A DNA stretch of 64,000 bases from Euonymus europaeus (lineage: Eukaryota > Streptophyta > Magnoliopsida > Celastrales > Celastraceae): positions 15,763,001 to 15,827,000 of the forward strand of contig OY756972.1 of NCBI GenBank assembly GCA_963580455.1. Direction: 5' to 3'. The notes below the pieces were generated by a model. It did not search any database and was not told the DNA's origin. It saw only the letters and a program-made list of their open reading frames with translations. Below, one piece after another: positions 23,690 through 36,337 of this stretch (position 1 is the first letter of the stretch; every line of letters begins with the position of its first letter). The position numbers were made by a program, and so were the translations under genes.

Positions 23690-24590
23690 CTCACAAAAAC
23701 AGTTTCACCATTTGAAGGAATTCTTTGCTACCGTGGTCGCCCATCTTGACGTCTTGTAGCCGAGGCAATAATCTATTTCCACCATTATTGCCTCGTTATA
23801 ATAGTATCGCCAACACAACGACTTCACCGATATGTTACGTAGCTGGCTCGCAGCCAATGCGTGCACACACGGTATCTAGTCAAGATCAAACACCCTGCAT
23901 GAACATGTCTTTGCATGTAGGGGTACCTGGCCATCACGCACGTAGTACTTGTTTTGATCGATTGGTTGAACACGCATCCTTTGGGACCTCTCAGTATGCT
24001 TTTCAACTTCTTTATCCACGTGCTTGAAAAGGAAAGAAGTAACAAATGCTGCCTCAACACAGCGATCATGAAATCATTGTTGTAGTTTTTCCCGTAACTA
24101 CTCCACCAATGTCGTAATCGGTGCACCGCGAATGTTACGTAGTACGACATTTAGACATTCAACCATATTTGTTGACATTATTGTATAATGCCTACCAGTA
24201 GAAGCATGTGATCGTGACCACTTATGAAAGTCGGCTTCTAACAAATAGGCATATGGTCCACCAGTATCAACGTAATGAATTTGAATCATTAGGTCCTCGA
24301 ATTCTGATACGCGATATACCTTTGTGGCTTTCAAATATATCGGTATAATGGCATCAGGAAACTCTTTAGCCTTCATGTTTCGCTGTATGTGCACAATACA
24401 TGCACCATGAAATGCTTCTGAAAATACTATAGAAACCGCCCTTTCAATGCTAACATTTCTATCTGATACTATAACCAGTTGTGAGAAATCTTCAAATGCA
24501 ATGGCAGCTTTCAGTTTCTCGAAAAACCATTCCCATGATGCATTATTTCGGAATCTCCTATCCCAAATGCAACTGGATAAATACAACTTA
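23690..24590 (-). pseudogene. MULE (Mutator-like) transposase pseudogene
   Basis: The 24586-24098 frame has the MULE transposase core: NNASWEWFFEKLK, VIVSDRN with the acidic residue, ACIVHIQRNMK, and later the NMVECLN block and LRNIRGAPITTL. Upstream codons near 24590 resemble the YPVAFGI stretch in another frame. Downstream, 24150-23700 continues in several frames with stops, towards the C-terminal zinc-finger region. The N-terminal part is cut off where the inverted-repeat element at 24575 begins. Confidence 0.82.
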
Positions 24591-25421
24591 TGGTCACCGA
24601 AAGTATGTCAATGTTTCAACTCAGTCACCGTAAGTTCGTATGGGTCCATTAAGTCACCGTAGTTTGTTATTTGTATCAAATTGGACACCCGAGCAGATTT
24701 GGGCCCAAACGGGCAGTGAACCCATCTTTGACCATTAGGGTTTCGTTTATTTGTGCGAACGTGGCACACTGTTTTGATGACTGATGTTACACCTATATCA
24801 CCAGCTATATCAACATATTGATTCAAACCACCCTCATCAGTTACACCTACATCACCAGCTATATCAACAGATTCATTCAAACCACCCTTATCAACTAAAT
24901 CAGCAGAACAATTCAAGCCTACATCATCAGCTAAACCAACATTAATCATGCATAAATGTACCGAATAGCTTACTCACCTTTTATTATACCAAACGGATGG
25001 TTGAGATTTCGCCTGAGATAAAGATGTTGCCCACGATTACAAACAAGAAATAGAAGAACAAACGAGCTCTCGTAGAGAAGGTCTCAGAGAATGACATACA
25101 GAAGGACGATGATGGAATATGAGGAAGAGTGATGTAGCAATGAAGAGAACCGTTTAAGGGGGAAAAGACTCTAGGGTTTAACCCCAATCCCGCCCTTTAC
25201 ACACCGTCAACCTAGTCATCAAAACAGTGTGCCACGTTCGCACAAATAAACGGAACCCTAATGGTCAAAGATGGGTTGACTGCCCGTTCGGGCCCAAATC
25301 TGCCCGGGTGTCCAATTTGATACAAAAAACAAACTACGGTGACTTAATGGACCCATCTGAACTTACGGTGACTGAGTTGAAACATTGACATACTTTCAGT
25401 GACCATAAGTTGTATTAACCC
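24575..25421. mobile_element. Non-autonomous element with about 200 bp inverted repeats (MULE-like)
   Basis: Positions 24590-24780 and 25215-25415 are inverted copies at high identity (CAACTTATGGTCAC at the outer ends). The outermost bases resemble GG(A/G)T.AATAC, in the style of plant MULE termini. A 9 bp target duplication was looked for and not found, so the class is inferred. The interior contains a minus-strand ORF with amino-acid repeats and a 5'-UTR-like stretch. Confidence 0.65.
24608..24949 (-). CDS. Hypothetical repeat-containing ORF inside the inverted-repeat element
   Basis: There are 113 open codons from the ATG at 24949. Residues 8-55 consist of two to three imperfect copies of a unit containing GGLN..VDIAGD.GVT. 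The C-terminal half reads through the inverted repeat itself, so at least that part is not host-gene coding. No family recognised. It may be the remains of a gene captured by the element, or chance. Confidence 0.25.
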   Translation of the reverse strand: MINVGLADDVGLNCSADLVDKGGLNESVDIAGDVGVTDEGGLNQYVDIAGDIGVTSVIKTVCHVRTNKRNPNGQRWVHCPFGPKSARVSNLIQITNYGDLMDPYELTVTELKH

Positions 25422-26430
25422 AATTTGTTTTGTCACTTGTTTAGTCTCTAAGAATAAAAAAAGAATCTGATTCATCCACTGTGGTGTCCCATATGAAGTC
25501 TGCAAGCCCTTGCTTCCTCCAGTTGGTGCTTTTATTGAAGATGCACAGAGCCATGTTTGGTAATTTCTTGAAGCTAGATGTTTGTCATGTAAGGAGTGCA
25601 AATAAGGTAGCCCATGGGTTGGCCACATTTGCTTTCCAACATGACCAGTATATTGTCTTGGTTGAGGAATGTCCTCAAACATTGTCAACTATTGTAATTT
25701 TTGATGTAGACCTTTCAATTTGATCTTAATGAAATTTCCATTATGAAAATAATAATAATAAAAATAAATAAATAAAAAGTAAAAAGCGTTTATTCACTTT
25801 TGTGCATAATTTGACTAGGAACTGATAATAAATTATGTAAAAAAACTAGTCCCAACAAGGTTACTCACTAACCTTATAGCGTCTGATCCTTGGCAAGAAT
25901 AAAAATAATCCAATTCTAACCATATTGTTACCAACTGCTCATCAGGGGAAGTTGGAATCCTCCTCATCATTGTCTCTACTTTGTAAAAAATTTGATTCCG
26001 ATTGAGCAAATTTTTCAAAAGCTGGGGGTCGAACTAAAATACCTTTTGAATTTTGATCTAATAATGGCTGCTGCAGCTTTAGTGTAGCCATGAGTTCAGC
26101 CCTGAGGTTTAGTTTCGCTATGAGTTCAGCCATGAGTTCAGACACAATAATTTCCTCATCTCCACAAGGCCATCGTGCAACCCATTGAATTGGTCAACGT
26201 TGCAATCGAATCTTCTTGCCGGCAAGGATTGGATCTAGGAACATCATCTGTACATCCAAAAGTTCAGGGTTGAACCAAACCTTTAGAAACTTGATCTAAT
26301 GGCCGTAGGTTTAGTTCAGCCTTGAGGTTAGCCTTCATCTCCACAAGCCCGTCACGCAATCCTTTGAGTTGGTCATCATACGTTGCCATTGGACCTTCTT
26401 GCCAAGGACTGGACCTAGGAATATCTTTAT
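25422..26430 (-). repeat. Unnamed coding repeat, copy 1 (interrupted by the LINE)
   Basis: It matches 39985-40600 on the other strand, and partly 41200-41559. Codons on the minus strand include AELMATLKLQQPLLDQNSKG and VRPPAFEKFAQSESNF. The LINE at 25464-25780 lies inside. Stops break the frames. The family is not recognised. Confidence 0.75.
25464..25780 (+). mobile_element. 5'-truncated LINE 3' end
   Basis: A short frame ends with VRSANKVAHGLATFAF, the C-terminal block of the RNase H-like domain that closes many plant LINE ORF2 proteins. The 3' end is an A/AAT-rich tail (25746-25780). The element interrupts a repeat that exists without it at 40530-40600 on the opposite strand, so the insertion limits are seen directly. 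AATAAAAAAAG-like sequence on both sides is a candidate target duplication. Confidence 0.8.
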
Positions 26431-27439
26431 ATCGAAATTCTATTATCAAGTAAGTCCTACCTAAAATACATCGCAAAAGAGAACACATACAGTGTTTAAC
26501 ATATATAGGGATTTGAGTTTCGAAACGTAAAAGAAAAATAAAATACACAATAATAATATAATTTACCATTTCTAAAGAACGAACCAAGAGATTTGCGATC
26601 TCCATAATATACTTGAATAGGTTTCCCTTTGGTCAACTTTTTCCCATTGAGATACGTGTCAAAGTGCTAAGCAAAAAGACCCAAAAAAACACTAGTCAAC
26701 AACATGCAGTATATATGAATATACTAGGATGGAGGGTGTTGCATTTTTTAGAATTTTTATTGGATTGTTTTCCAGATTTAATGTGTGAGATTTATTAAAG
26801 CGACGGAGCTCAATTCTTATATGCCTTTCGATGAAAAGATCAGAGATGAACTCAATTGTAATAAGTTGAGAGATCATCTGATTGTGGCGGATGATAAATC
26901 CACAATGTACATGAGTAATATTTGGCCCATAAACTGAAGTAGTATGGTCTCGAAGGCAATTAATTAACAATTTAAGTCAGACTGTTATATGTTTCTTTAA
27001 AGCATAGATAGATTAATATGAGCCAGTGAGTGACAATTGAATACTAAATTGAAATTGGTTTTAATCCAAATAATCGCGAGAGCAAAATCAATTGATGATT
27101 ATAAACATGGTATTGAAAGCAAATAGAGAGATCTTTATAAAGATTAAACATGGTATTATTCCAAAAAAAACCATTGGAGGTGGTTATGGCGGGCATGGAA
27201 ATCGAGTTTTCATCTATAAATTATAACATAACAAAGGTTTTATCCAAGATAACCTAAAACATCCAGACATTGAAGCTAATGCTTTGTACACGACATAGCT
27301 GTAATTCAAAATGCTGTTTAAATGCCAAGAATTTTGCATTTGCCATTTCATCATGCATTTCCAGCGTCAATTTGTACCTGTTTATTAATAATTATTCGAT
27401 ATAGGTTATCAAATTAACTTATTAATAAACAAATTAAAT
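26431..27439. other. No gene seen
   Basis: A minus-strand frame of 92 codons at 26970-26692 is present but has no recognisable motif. The rest is AT-rich without structure. Confidence 0.35.
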
Positions 27440-28990
27440 TCTTACCATGGAATTGGAAGTTTTTCTGATGGTCCGCACTCTGGGCAGGCTAACACTCCTT
27501 CATGGATCCTCATACCTAATTTGCATTTAGGACAGGCGTTGTACCACCAACCGTTGGATACATCTATTTTTTGAATTATTGCCTCGCAGGAATAAATGTT
27601 TTCCTACAAAAAAGTTTTCATAGTTTGATGATGTGGGTAGTTTTATTGTATTTGAAGATTGAATTTTTCTAAGTTTACCAGATCTCCTATTGGATCAAGT
27701 GATAGTAGCTATGCAATATTCTTTATCTCAGGCATTCGATCTGTTGCTGCGACTGGTGAATTTCCATTATTTTTTTCGATGACAGTTACTTCATTTGGGT
27801 ACTCAAGCCTGCATATATAGGTTCCATTGGTATTAAGATTGTGTGGTTATATAATGTTTTATAATATACTAAAAAGTGTTACATCTCTCTGAAATCTTCC
27901 ACCTCCGGTATGTCCAGATTGATCTAGAGTTTAGTAGCTGCTGAGGTACTGGATATTATGGTTTCCGCTGTAACATGTTATCCATAAATCTTCAATATTT
28001 AAATTTTTTGTATTAAATAAACAGATATTTCAAAGTTGTATACTAACCCTTGAAAGATCTAACTGTCATTCCCGTGAGTATGATGATTATAGGCTCTTTA
28101 TTTGATATGTTTGACACAGCCTCTTCAACAAAAGCATCTGCTATTGCACCTCATAAAGTGACTTGTAGATGTTTGACTCTGTAATTTATGAAGGTAATTT
28201 CATGTTAAGATGTTATAACTTAGCAGACAATTAGACCAATACATGGGCATGAGAAAGATAAACATTAAATGCCTAAAAACCATTTGTAGGAACGTACCTC
28301 AATGTCTGTAAAGTCAAGTTTCTCTTTGAAACCACTCTTCCATTGTTGTATATCTTACCATGTTTTCCGATGTAAATCAAATGGGCAATTACATCTGCGA
28401 AAGATTGACATGAACATAGTAGTGCATCGTCAATTTTACGTTGTCTGTAAAATGATTCAATATTTGTTACCTGTGAGATATTGGTCATTATGTAATCGAT
28501 CTTCTAGCTCATCCTCATTAATAAATAAGAAGCTACTATGTGGGATAATAAGTTGATCTTCATCCTGTTCTCTCAGTATTGTCCATGTTCCAACCTGATC
28601 ATACTGTCATTCATTGTAACTCTGAAAGATTTCCTAGCGGATACGACCATAAAGTTGGCAATCGAGTAAATCTTTCCTTCAATGAAGTTTTCTTGAATTC
28701 GTGCTGAATCTTCTTTTCTCATAGATCCTTGTATTGATGAATTCTGGATTGTTGATGAACGCATGTTAATGGATACTTATGGAGATATGAATTTATTATG
28801 GAGATAATTGGTTTGGTTTTTTTAACTCTTCATCAACCAGAAGAAAACCAATGCTTATGAGCTCGTCATTCATTTTAGGATTAGCGGAATCCCAAATTCT
28901 AGCAAGCCTGACTTTTATATGACATCCTCGCTGTCCAATTTGGAGCTGTGACACTGGTGTGTACTCCATCAATTTGGAGTTGTGGTACAC
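27440..28990 (-). pseudogene. RPA1-like (DUF223/OB-fold) gene, broken
   Basis: On the minus strand the pieces follow the order of plant replication protein A 70 kDa-like proteins. The first (28990-28796) has SQLQIGQRGCHIKVRLARIW and GFLLVDEE. The next (28764-28573) has FIEGKIYSIANFMVV, matching the DUF223 OB-fold. Then come DVIAHLIYIGKHGKIYNNG near 28370-28430 and SSTSAATKL..NLDIPEV near 27900-27950. Last is the zinc-binding C-terminal domain, WWYNACPKCKLGM...CPECG near 27470-27570. Stops lie after the first piece and in several later ones, and introns of GT..AG form seem to separate others. Such genes are often carried by Helitrons, but no Helitron end was identified here. Confidence 0.75.
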
Positions 28991-29076
28991 TTCTAGAGAT
29001 CAAATCAATTTAGGCAGAGTACGTGACCTATATATATTCAAAATTAGAAATTAACCCGGGAGATTTAGACCAATTG

Positions 29077-29666
29077 TGAATGAACTAGTAACGATAAACA
29101 TAAAACCAATGAATAAGAAAAGACTACCTCTGTGTAGGAAACAAAGAAACAATAAAGTTAGTAAGTCTTGCTCTGAGTTATATTGGTGGATATTTTGTTG
29201 GATGAAATTCTTGGTGGCAGTAGTGAGTCGGATCTGTTTCAATCGAGTGAATTTATAGTAGTTCAATGACATTATTTTAATACAATGACGTGTTCTTGAT
29301 TGGTTTACTTGTTAAGCAAGTTATTTTTTACTGATATATTAAATATATTAACCCATGGAAAGAGTCTTGTTCAGCTCGCATTTTTAGTTTACAATTACTA
29401 CTTTTGTTCGGTTGACAAAATGTGTAGATATTTGTTCAATTAATTGTGAATTTATATTTTTTTTGCCTTTTTCTCATTTATAAGACCATGCATAAGCAGA
29501 TTTCATTTGTTGAGGTAAACCTAAATACGGTAGAGTACTTAGGTATGGCGTAGATTTTATTATCTTTTTGATGAGGTAGTTTGTTAAAGTATTTTAAAGT
29601 GCATTGAATATTCTACTGAAGTATGTTCATGAAAGTTGTATAACATACTTTATTTCCACCGCCATA
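29077..29666 (-). repeat. Upstream module, copy 1
   Basis: This 590 bp stretch is repeated in the same orientation at 31541-32142. On the minus strand it lies directly before the RPA1-like gene and contains CTATAAATTC near 29247-29257, a good TATA box. It reads as promoter plus leader. Confidence 0.8.
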
Positions 29667-30669
29667 CATATTACAGAGATATTTCATAATTAGAAAAAAA
29701 AAGCTTATATTCATTCATTGATTCATGAATCTACTTTAGTGATTCATTCATTGATTCAGTCATTCATTGATTCATGAAGGTTACATATGATATAGTGATT
29801 GCCAGCATCGGCGTCAGCGAAATGAAAAAATCGAGAAAGCATATATGAGATGCATGCACCACTATGAACCTAGTAGATTTATTATAGATTTGAATAAGAG
29901 CAGAGGTGGGTGATGTGTCAAGGTTTGGCAAGAAAAGTCGAGATGCCGGGGCTTGAAACAAGGTAGATGAACCTAGAAAAGGCAGATGTGTCCCTAGCCT
30001 CAACATAGAGTCGGTTAGAATGGGCGGCAGATACACTGCTTATACTGTTGTAGGTTGGTAGAGGGAAGAAAAGTGTACACTTAACTTTTTCGTCCTACTG
30101 TTGTCTGTTCCTCATAATCAATGAAGCCGAATTAACAGTGAGCAAATATGAGGGATTTGGGTATAGTACAAGCTGAGGATAAATTACTTCAGCAGAGGCA
30201 ATGAAAGAAGTTCTTCCTGTGAACTTGAAAAGGAATAAAAATAATGCTGAAATTTAAGGATCCTTTGGAGATTTAAATAGCATAATATGTTGTATTCAAT
30301 ATAGTTACTATTGTGTGTATGGTATGAAAATGATATTTGGATAAATTATAATGGTATGTAAATTGGCAATTATAAAGCACCTGCTTACATCTTTGATTTA
30401 ACTTGTAATATATGAAGCGGTTACAGTCGACGGAAAATTTTTACAATCAAACTAACTTAGAAGACCTTGTTATGTTACAAACAAAATTTCTTATATTACA
30501 AACAAAATTTGCTGTCTTCTTGACTTGAGATGCACTGCGACCATCCTTTGGGTTCAAAATTCCATATATTCGCTTCATTCTCTGGTTTAGTTTGAAATAC
30601 CTATTCGGGAAGTCTTTAATAAGTATATATCAAAAGAGACTCCTATCACTTCACTTTCGTAGTAGAGAT
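29667..30669. other. No gene seen
   Basis: It contains a short CATTCATTGATTCA repeat array at 29710-29780 and nothing I can support as coding. Confidence 0.4.
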
Positions 30670-31519
30670 TTACCATATTGTATTGGTTCCGATTGTATCT
30701 GAGATGAATTCTACTTCCTTTTTCATGTCTAGAATTTCAGTGATCAATCCTGCAAAGTATTTCTTTTGATCCAAGGTCGTTTCCTCTACTCCATATTCAA
30801 TCTTTGCCTTTTCTCTGTTCTCTGAATTGATTGAAGATCCTTCCCAATTGGTTTTGCTGAATTGTAGATCTTCCTTCAACTGTGTTAGAATGTTATCACA
30901 TAAGTCTGAGAGCTCCATCTTGCAACATTCCATTCTTCTGATGATTATATTCAGTGGGCTGTCATTGTTACCTTTTTCTTTGATATCCTTCCTCATGGTT
31001 CTTGTTGTACTTTGCATTAGAGCTTTATATTCCATGTGTTTCTTGTGATTCAGCTTTTCTACATTTCTCTGCTCTGCTGGTAAAGCCCTCTTACCTTTGA
31101 CAATGTCTGCCTCCTATTTCGGTTGGTCTCAAGATTTCCATATGAAGAATTATAATTGACCTCATGAGCTTCTCTATCTGTGTTTTTTCCTCTGTCTTCA
31201 TGATTTTATTTTTCGTCTCTTCATAGTTGATTACATTGTTATTTTCTAGATCTTCATATTTCCATTCGTAACTGAGCTTTAAACATTGGATTTTGAGATG
31301 GAGTTGTTCTGAAGTGTCAATTAGAATAGCTAGCTCTGTTCCTGTTAAGTTCTCATCGCTTGCGGTGTCTTCCATTTGAGCTAGCAACCAGTCGAGGTCT
31401 CTTATAGTTGACATATGCTTCGGACCATATAGCTTGTGGGGATTGAGTGTGTGCTTCAAAACACCCTTGAACAAAACTGTCATCTTCCTGCACTCAATAA
31501 TTGCGCGCATCATAATCAA
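30670..31519 (-). pseudogene. Unrecognised protein gene with one frameshift
   Basis: From the ATG at 31519, 142 codons are open to 31091. A second open frame of 121 codons, 31035-30670, continues with the same codon character. The sequence between reads through in the second frame from about 31105, so a single-base change near 31100-31110, or an intron using a nearby GGTAAG, would join them into a protein of roughly 270 aa. It is rich in Glu, Lys, Met and Ile with long hydrophilic stretches, probably helical or coiled coil. I do not recognise the family. It has the same upstream module as the RPA1-like gene. Confidence 0.5.
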
Positions 31520-31540
31520 CTCAGTAAATAATTTATTTGT

Positions 31541-32142
31541 GAAATGAATGAACCGGTAACGATAAACATAAAACCAAGGAATAACAAAAGACTACCTCTG
31601 TGTAGGAAACAAAGAAACAATGAAGTTAGGAAGTATTTCTCTGAGTTATATTGCTGGATATTTTGTTGAATGAAATTTTTTGCTGGCAGTAGTGAGTCAG
31701 ATTTGTTTCAATCGAGTGAATTTATAGTAGTTCAATGACATTATTTTAATACAAGGACGTGTTCTTGATTGGTTTACTTGTTGAGCAAGTTATTGTTTAG
31801 TGATATATTAAAGATATTTACCCATGCAAAGAGTCTTGTTCAGCTGACATTTGTAGTTTACAATTATTACTTTTGATCGGTTGACAAAAGACTTGTGTAG
31901 ATATTTGTTCAATTAATTGTGATTTTATTTTATTTTTTTGTCTTTTTCTCGTTTATAAGACCATGCATAAGCAGATTTCATAAGTTGAGGTAGACCTAAA
32001 TACGGTAGAGTACTTAAGTATGGCGTAGAGTTTATCATCTTTTTGATGACGTAGTTTGTTAAAGTACTTAAAGTACATTGAATATATTGCTGAAGTATGT
32101 TCATGAAGGTTGTATAACATACTTTATTTCCACCGCCATAAA
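31541..32142 (-). repeat. Upstream module, copy 2
   Basis: It is a diverged copy of 29077-29666. The TATA box is preserved (CTATAAATTC near 31715-31725 on the minus strand), about 200 bp before the ATG of the unrecognised ORF at 31519. The similarity starts close to the two start codons and ends together at a shared GGCGGTGGAAATAAAG boundary. Confidence 0.8.
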
Positions 32143-34193
32143 AATGATGTGTAGATATATGGTATCTCTATGCATATATATCTGCTTGAAATGATTGACC
32201 CATACAATGGAAAATTGAAAATAGGTGATTTAGAAAAGTAGGGTCAATCTTATTTTGTTAGGTGTCGTAGTAGTTATGTCATAGATGTGGTTTAGTTGTA
32301 TAATATTAGTTCATTGAATTACTTATGGTCTTTTAAGACGTGCAAGGCTATGTTCTCTGATATGGCTATTTTGGCGAGTGTAAATTTGATTTAAAATTTA
32401 GGGTTAGGGCAAGAGAGTCGTTTTAAGAATTATTTAAGCGATAGTCTAATTGATGAATATTTGTAGAGTCAAATTGTATGGCCACTATTGAGTTTTGTTC
32501 AACTTCTTTTATCGTCAGATGAAAACCTTTTGTGTACGCAAGTTTGATTATTTAGTATTCCGTCACTATAAGCGAGAGTTTTAATAAAATTGTGAGGTAT
32601 AGTTATCATTATTAAAAAAAAGGGTTGATATCAACGGTCAAAAGAACAAATTCATTTGATATCGTTTTCAATTACCCGGAAAAAAAGGGTTGTAGAAAAA
32701 AGTAAATAAGGTTTAGAGTTTAGTAAGGGCGTAGAATTAAGTGTAGAGTTTAATCCCAGTTATCTGGTGAAATTCAATAACTTTAAAAAGTATATATGTA
32801 TTTATTTTAACTAAAATAAGCACACTTTACTATATATATATATATATCCAATGTCTTATATTTGAATTGAAATGTTCGTTGTTTCCAGTCGGCTTAATTC
32901 AAATCATATTTAATATTATATAGATGGAAACAATGGGAAAATCTTGGTACAAGATTTCTAAATTCTCACTAATTGTGATTTTTTTTATTGGTTTTACACA
33001 AAACAATATTGACATGGTATTTTTAAGATTTAGTTTGTGTCGGGTGAATCACAATGTTCGCCTCCAACAACCTAGATGAATAATCATACGACTTAGAAAT
33101 GAAATTCACGTGAATAAAATATTTGAGAAAACATATTCATTTATTCAATTGAAGAATCCATGATGTCTGTATAAAAATCTTAGTTGAACAGGGATAATAA
33201 ACAGCATAGGGATCTCAGTTTGTAGATTGCACATCGAGAAAACCAAAATATTTCGCCAGTAACAGTTTCCTGGGGATCTTGATTGGAAATCATTGGTTTG
33301 GTCTGATATGATGCCGATTACTATCTGTAGCAAAAGAGACGCATTCCATAACTTAAATTAGATAAGATTATTAGCTAATTAACTGACAAACACATTACAA
33401 AGGAAGGTGTTATTAATTAAAGGTAGTTTGACGGAACCGTACCTTAAGAATGCATGGAATCCAGTTAGTTTGCACTGCAGATCAGTAGGAAGATATATGT
33501 AGCGTCACCAGCGTTAACAACTGATACGCATGGAGCAGTTAAAGACCACGAGAGAGAGAGAGTAATAGAGATATACAGAGAGACTGAAAGAGCAGCTCCA
33601 AGATCGCAATTGACCTGAGAGGTGGTTGATTGTGCAAAGAATAGCTAAAATAATTAAAAACATAGAATCCCACATAGACATACCTAACTCACCTCCCATA
33701 AGATCAAATGGACTGACACAAGCTTAAGCCAAACACTGGATATATGAAGTATAGCACAACATAGGTGCATTTTGTTAGCAATCAGAACAAAGAATCACGT
33801 AAGAGCGACTAAATTAAAATAATTAGCTCATACCAAAGAATAAGAAACATAAAATAAGAAAGAAAAAGAAGTAGAATTGCGAATTATTAAATTTAGTATG
33901 CGGATGAAAGAGATGGAGATGAAGACCATTGGGGAAATGAGATGTAGAGCAAATGACATATTTAATGGAAGGTTGCTTACCAGAAAATGAGCCAATGTTA
34001 AATAAGCTATTAAAAAATACCAACACATTTGAAATTTATTGTTGCTCCCTACTACATGAATTCCTGACCAACTATGTTTCAAATTCTGAAAATACATAGA
34101 AGAATAATTACCTTTGAAACCACGTAGGGGAATTACGTGAAATCCCCATCACCCATCATAACCAAAGAGGATCAAAATCTTGAAGGAGAGACT
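32143..34193. other. No gene seen
   Basis: AT-rich, with a (TA) tract near 32830-32846 and several short random frames. Nothing supports a gene or a bounded repeat. Confidence 0.4.
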
Positions 34194-35600
34194 CTACAGA
34201 ACAACCTTGCAAAAGAGACTACATAAAAGAGAGCATACATAAAAATCTTTAAACCAATCACAACCACACATCAACACTTGAACGGTATCGATACCCAAAG
34301 ATGCACGATGTGATTCAATCACTCTACCACCGGTACTAAAAGCGGATTCTGAAGCAACTGTTGTAATGAGAATTGACAAAATGTCACAAACCATCTTTGA
34401 CAAGATACGAAATTTCAAACTATTTTTACCCCACCAATCAAAAGCATCAAATGGAGGATCTATATATGTATTGTGCAAGTGAATACTTTCCTTCAACTAT
34501 ACATTCAACTCTGACTTAGCCAACTGAACACAATCAACATTTCTTATATAATTATCAAATTGTGCTCTTCCCCTCTTTTTCCCTTGTCCCAATGAACTCA
34601 AACTTGAGGTAGCCCTACCTCCTTCTACTTGCAATTACTTTTCAACATTGTTAAGTTTGTGAGCCTCAACATATTCATCAAACAATTTATACAAAGTATC
34701 ACAAACTTCAATTCATGATTAATAGAATCACTAGGAGAGTATATTTCGGGGAAATTAAATTCAATTAATTTCATTTTGTTCCTAGGATCCAAAACAGCTG
34801 CAACAGAAATCAATAAATTGCAATCGCCCCAATACTTGTCAAATTTTGCCTTCATTTTTTGAGCCATTGCTTTCATATATTCATCTGGACTATTAAATGC
34901 TTCATCCGACATCTTTTTTATATTTCAAAGCTCAGGAAGAAATAAATTTAAAGTCAGATATTTGGTACCTGAAATAATCTTTGTCGCTTCATCAAATTCT
35001 TCAAGAAATGAGTAAACAACTTTAGCTCTTTTCCAATCATCTTCTAAAGGCAAATACACATATGTTGAGTCCTTTTGTTGATACCGTGGAAACACATCTT
35101 TGAAGTCAATGGAAGCCATTAACATTGCATAAGTCGCATTCCATCTAGTGGTACAATCCAAAACAAGTTTTTTCCTAGGCAATTTCAACTGATTAGCAAT
35201 ATCACTGAATATCTGAAGACGAGATACAGACTTTGCAATGTGTTTCACACTTTCATGGACATTGTTGATAATATCCCCAATTTGAGACAACCCGTCTTGC
35301 ACCAAAATATTCAAAATATGTGCACAACATCTCACATGAAATAATTGACCATTCAAAGGTAGATTGCCTATAATCTGCATATCAGCTTTCAAATAACTAA
35401 AAGCATAATCATTGTAACTAACATTATCCACCGTGATAATCCAAAGTTTTTTCTCAATTCCCCACTCATGCAAAAAAAAATTTAACTGATCACAAACAAC
35501 AATCCCAGTATGTGGAGGAGGAACATCAACAAAGTTCAATATGCGCTTCTACAATTCATAATGAGAATCCACAAAATGGCATGTAACAACCATGTATTGA
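34194..35600 (-). pseudogene. hAT transposase pseudogene 1
   Basis: The minus-strand frame 35539-34925 has PPPHTG, ITVDN, VRCCAHILNILVQDGL and TTRWNATYAML, all typical of the RICESLEEPER/DAYSLEEPER branch of hAT transposases. A stop follows at 34925. Then 34912-34625 continues with AAVLDPRNKMKLIEF, and 34496-34194 holds the dimerisation domain: FDWWGKNSLKF, TVASESAFSTGGRVI and ASLGIDTVQVLMC. The BED zinc finger and the first catalytic region are missing or unreadable, and frameshifts separate the blocks. Terminal repeats were not found. Confidence 0.88.
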
Positions 35601-36337
35601 ATATTTTGAAGGCTATGATAGCCTTAAGCCCATCCCACATTATCTCTTTTAATATCTCTGTATTTAATTTGGATAAAAAAAACATAAACAAAGACAATTC
35701 AAAAATGATAAAGTTCCCAGTGGCTTTTATCCCAAAAACATTTCGGCAATATGTGTCATTCATTTATTGGATGTGATTTTCGATAGGTCTCTTGTTATGA
35801 TGTCATCACACACAATGGATGAATGTTACATACTACTGAGATATTTTTGGGATAAAAATTACTGATATCTCTAGCATTATTGAAGACAAAACACGAGTCA
35901 ATTATTTAATCACACTGTCAATCAACTTGTGATTAACAACCTGTTCGTCTTCAAACCGAGCGGGACCCACATTAGTAGAACTGATCGAAATATAATGGAC
36001 TATTAATTCACGATTTGGCCTAAAAAAGAGTCCATTCGAGTGATTGTATTATACTATTATTATATATGGTAAAATCAGTTCATTGGCCTGAATTTCTCCC
36101 AACAATTTAAGAACCTATGCCCAATTAATCCACATTAGCAACACCTTTGACCAAAATCGATTCAAATAAATAAATATACCTAAATTATATTTTCTCTATC
36201 TTCTTCCCCGATACCTCACCGTCACTCTGTCTCATCTAGAGCCATATGTGTTTCTTTCCTTTATGGGCTTCAAGCCTCTCTTTTATTTTCTATCATCAAT
36301 CGAAGCTTTGTCTAGTCTAGTCACCTCACAATCTCTT
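35601..36337. other. No gene seen
   Basis: Low-complexity AT-rich DNA. The first 150 bp may hold the decayed N-terminal part of the hAT gene. Confidence 0.4.

Noticed and set aside
27440..32142. Calling a complete Helitron
   Set aside because: RPA-like coding is suggestive, but neither a Rep/helicase gene nor Helitron termini were found.
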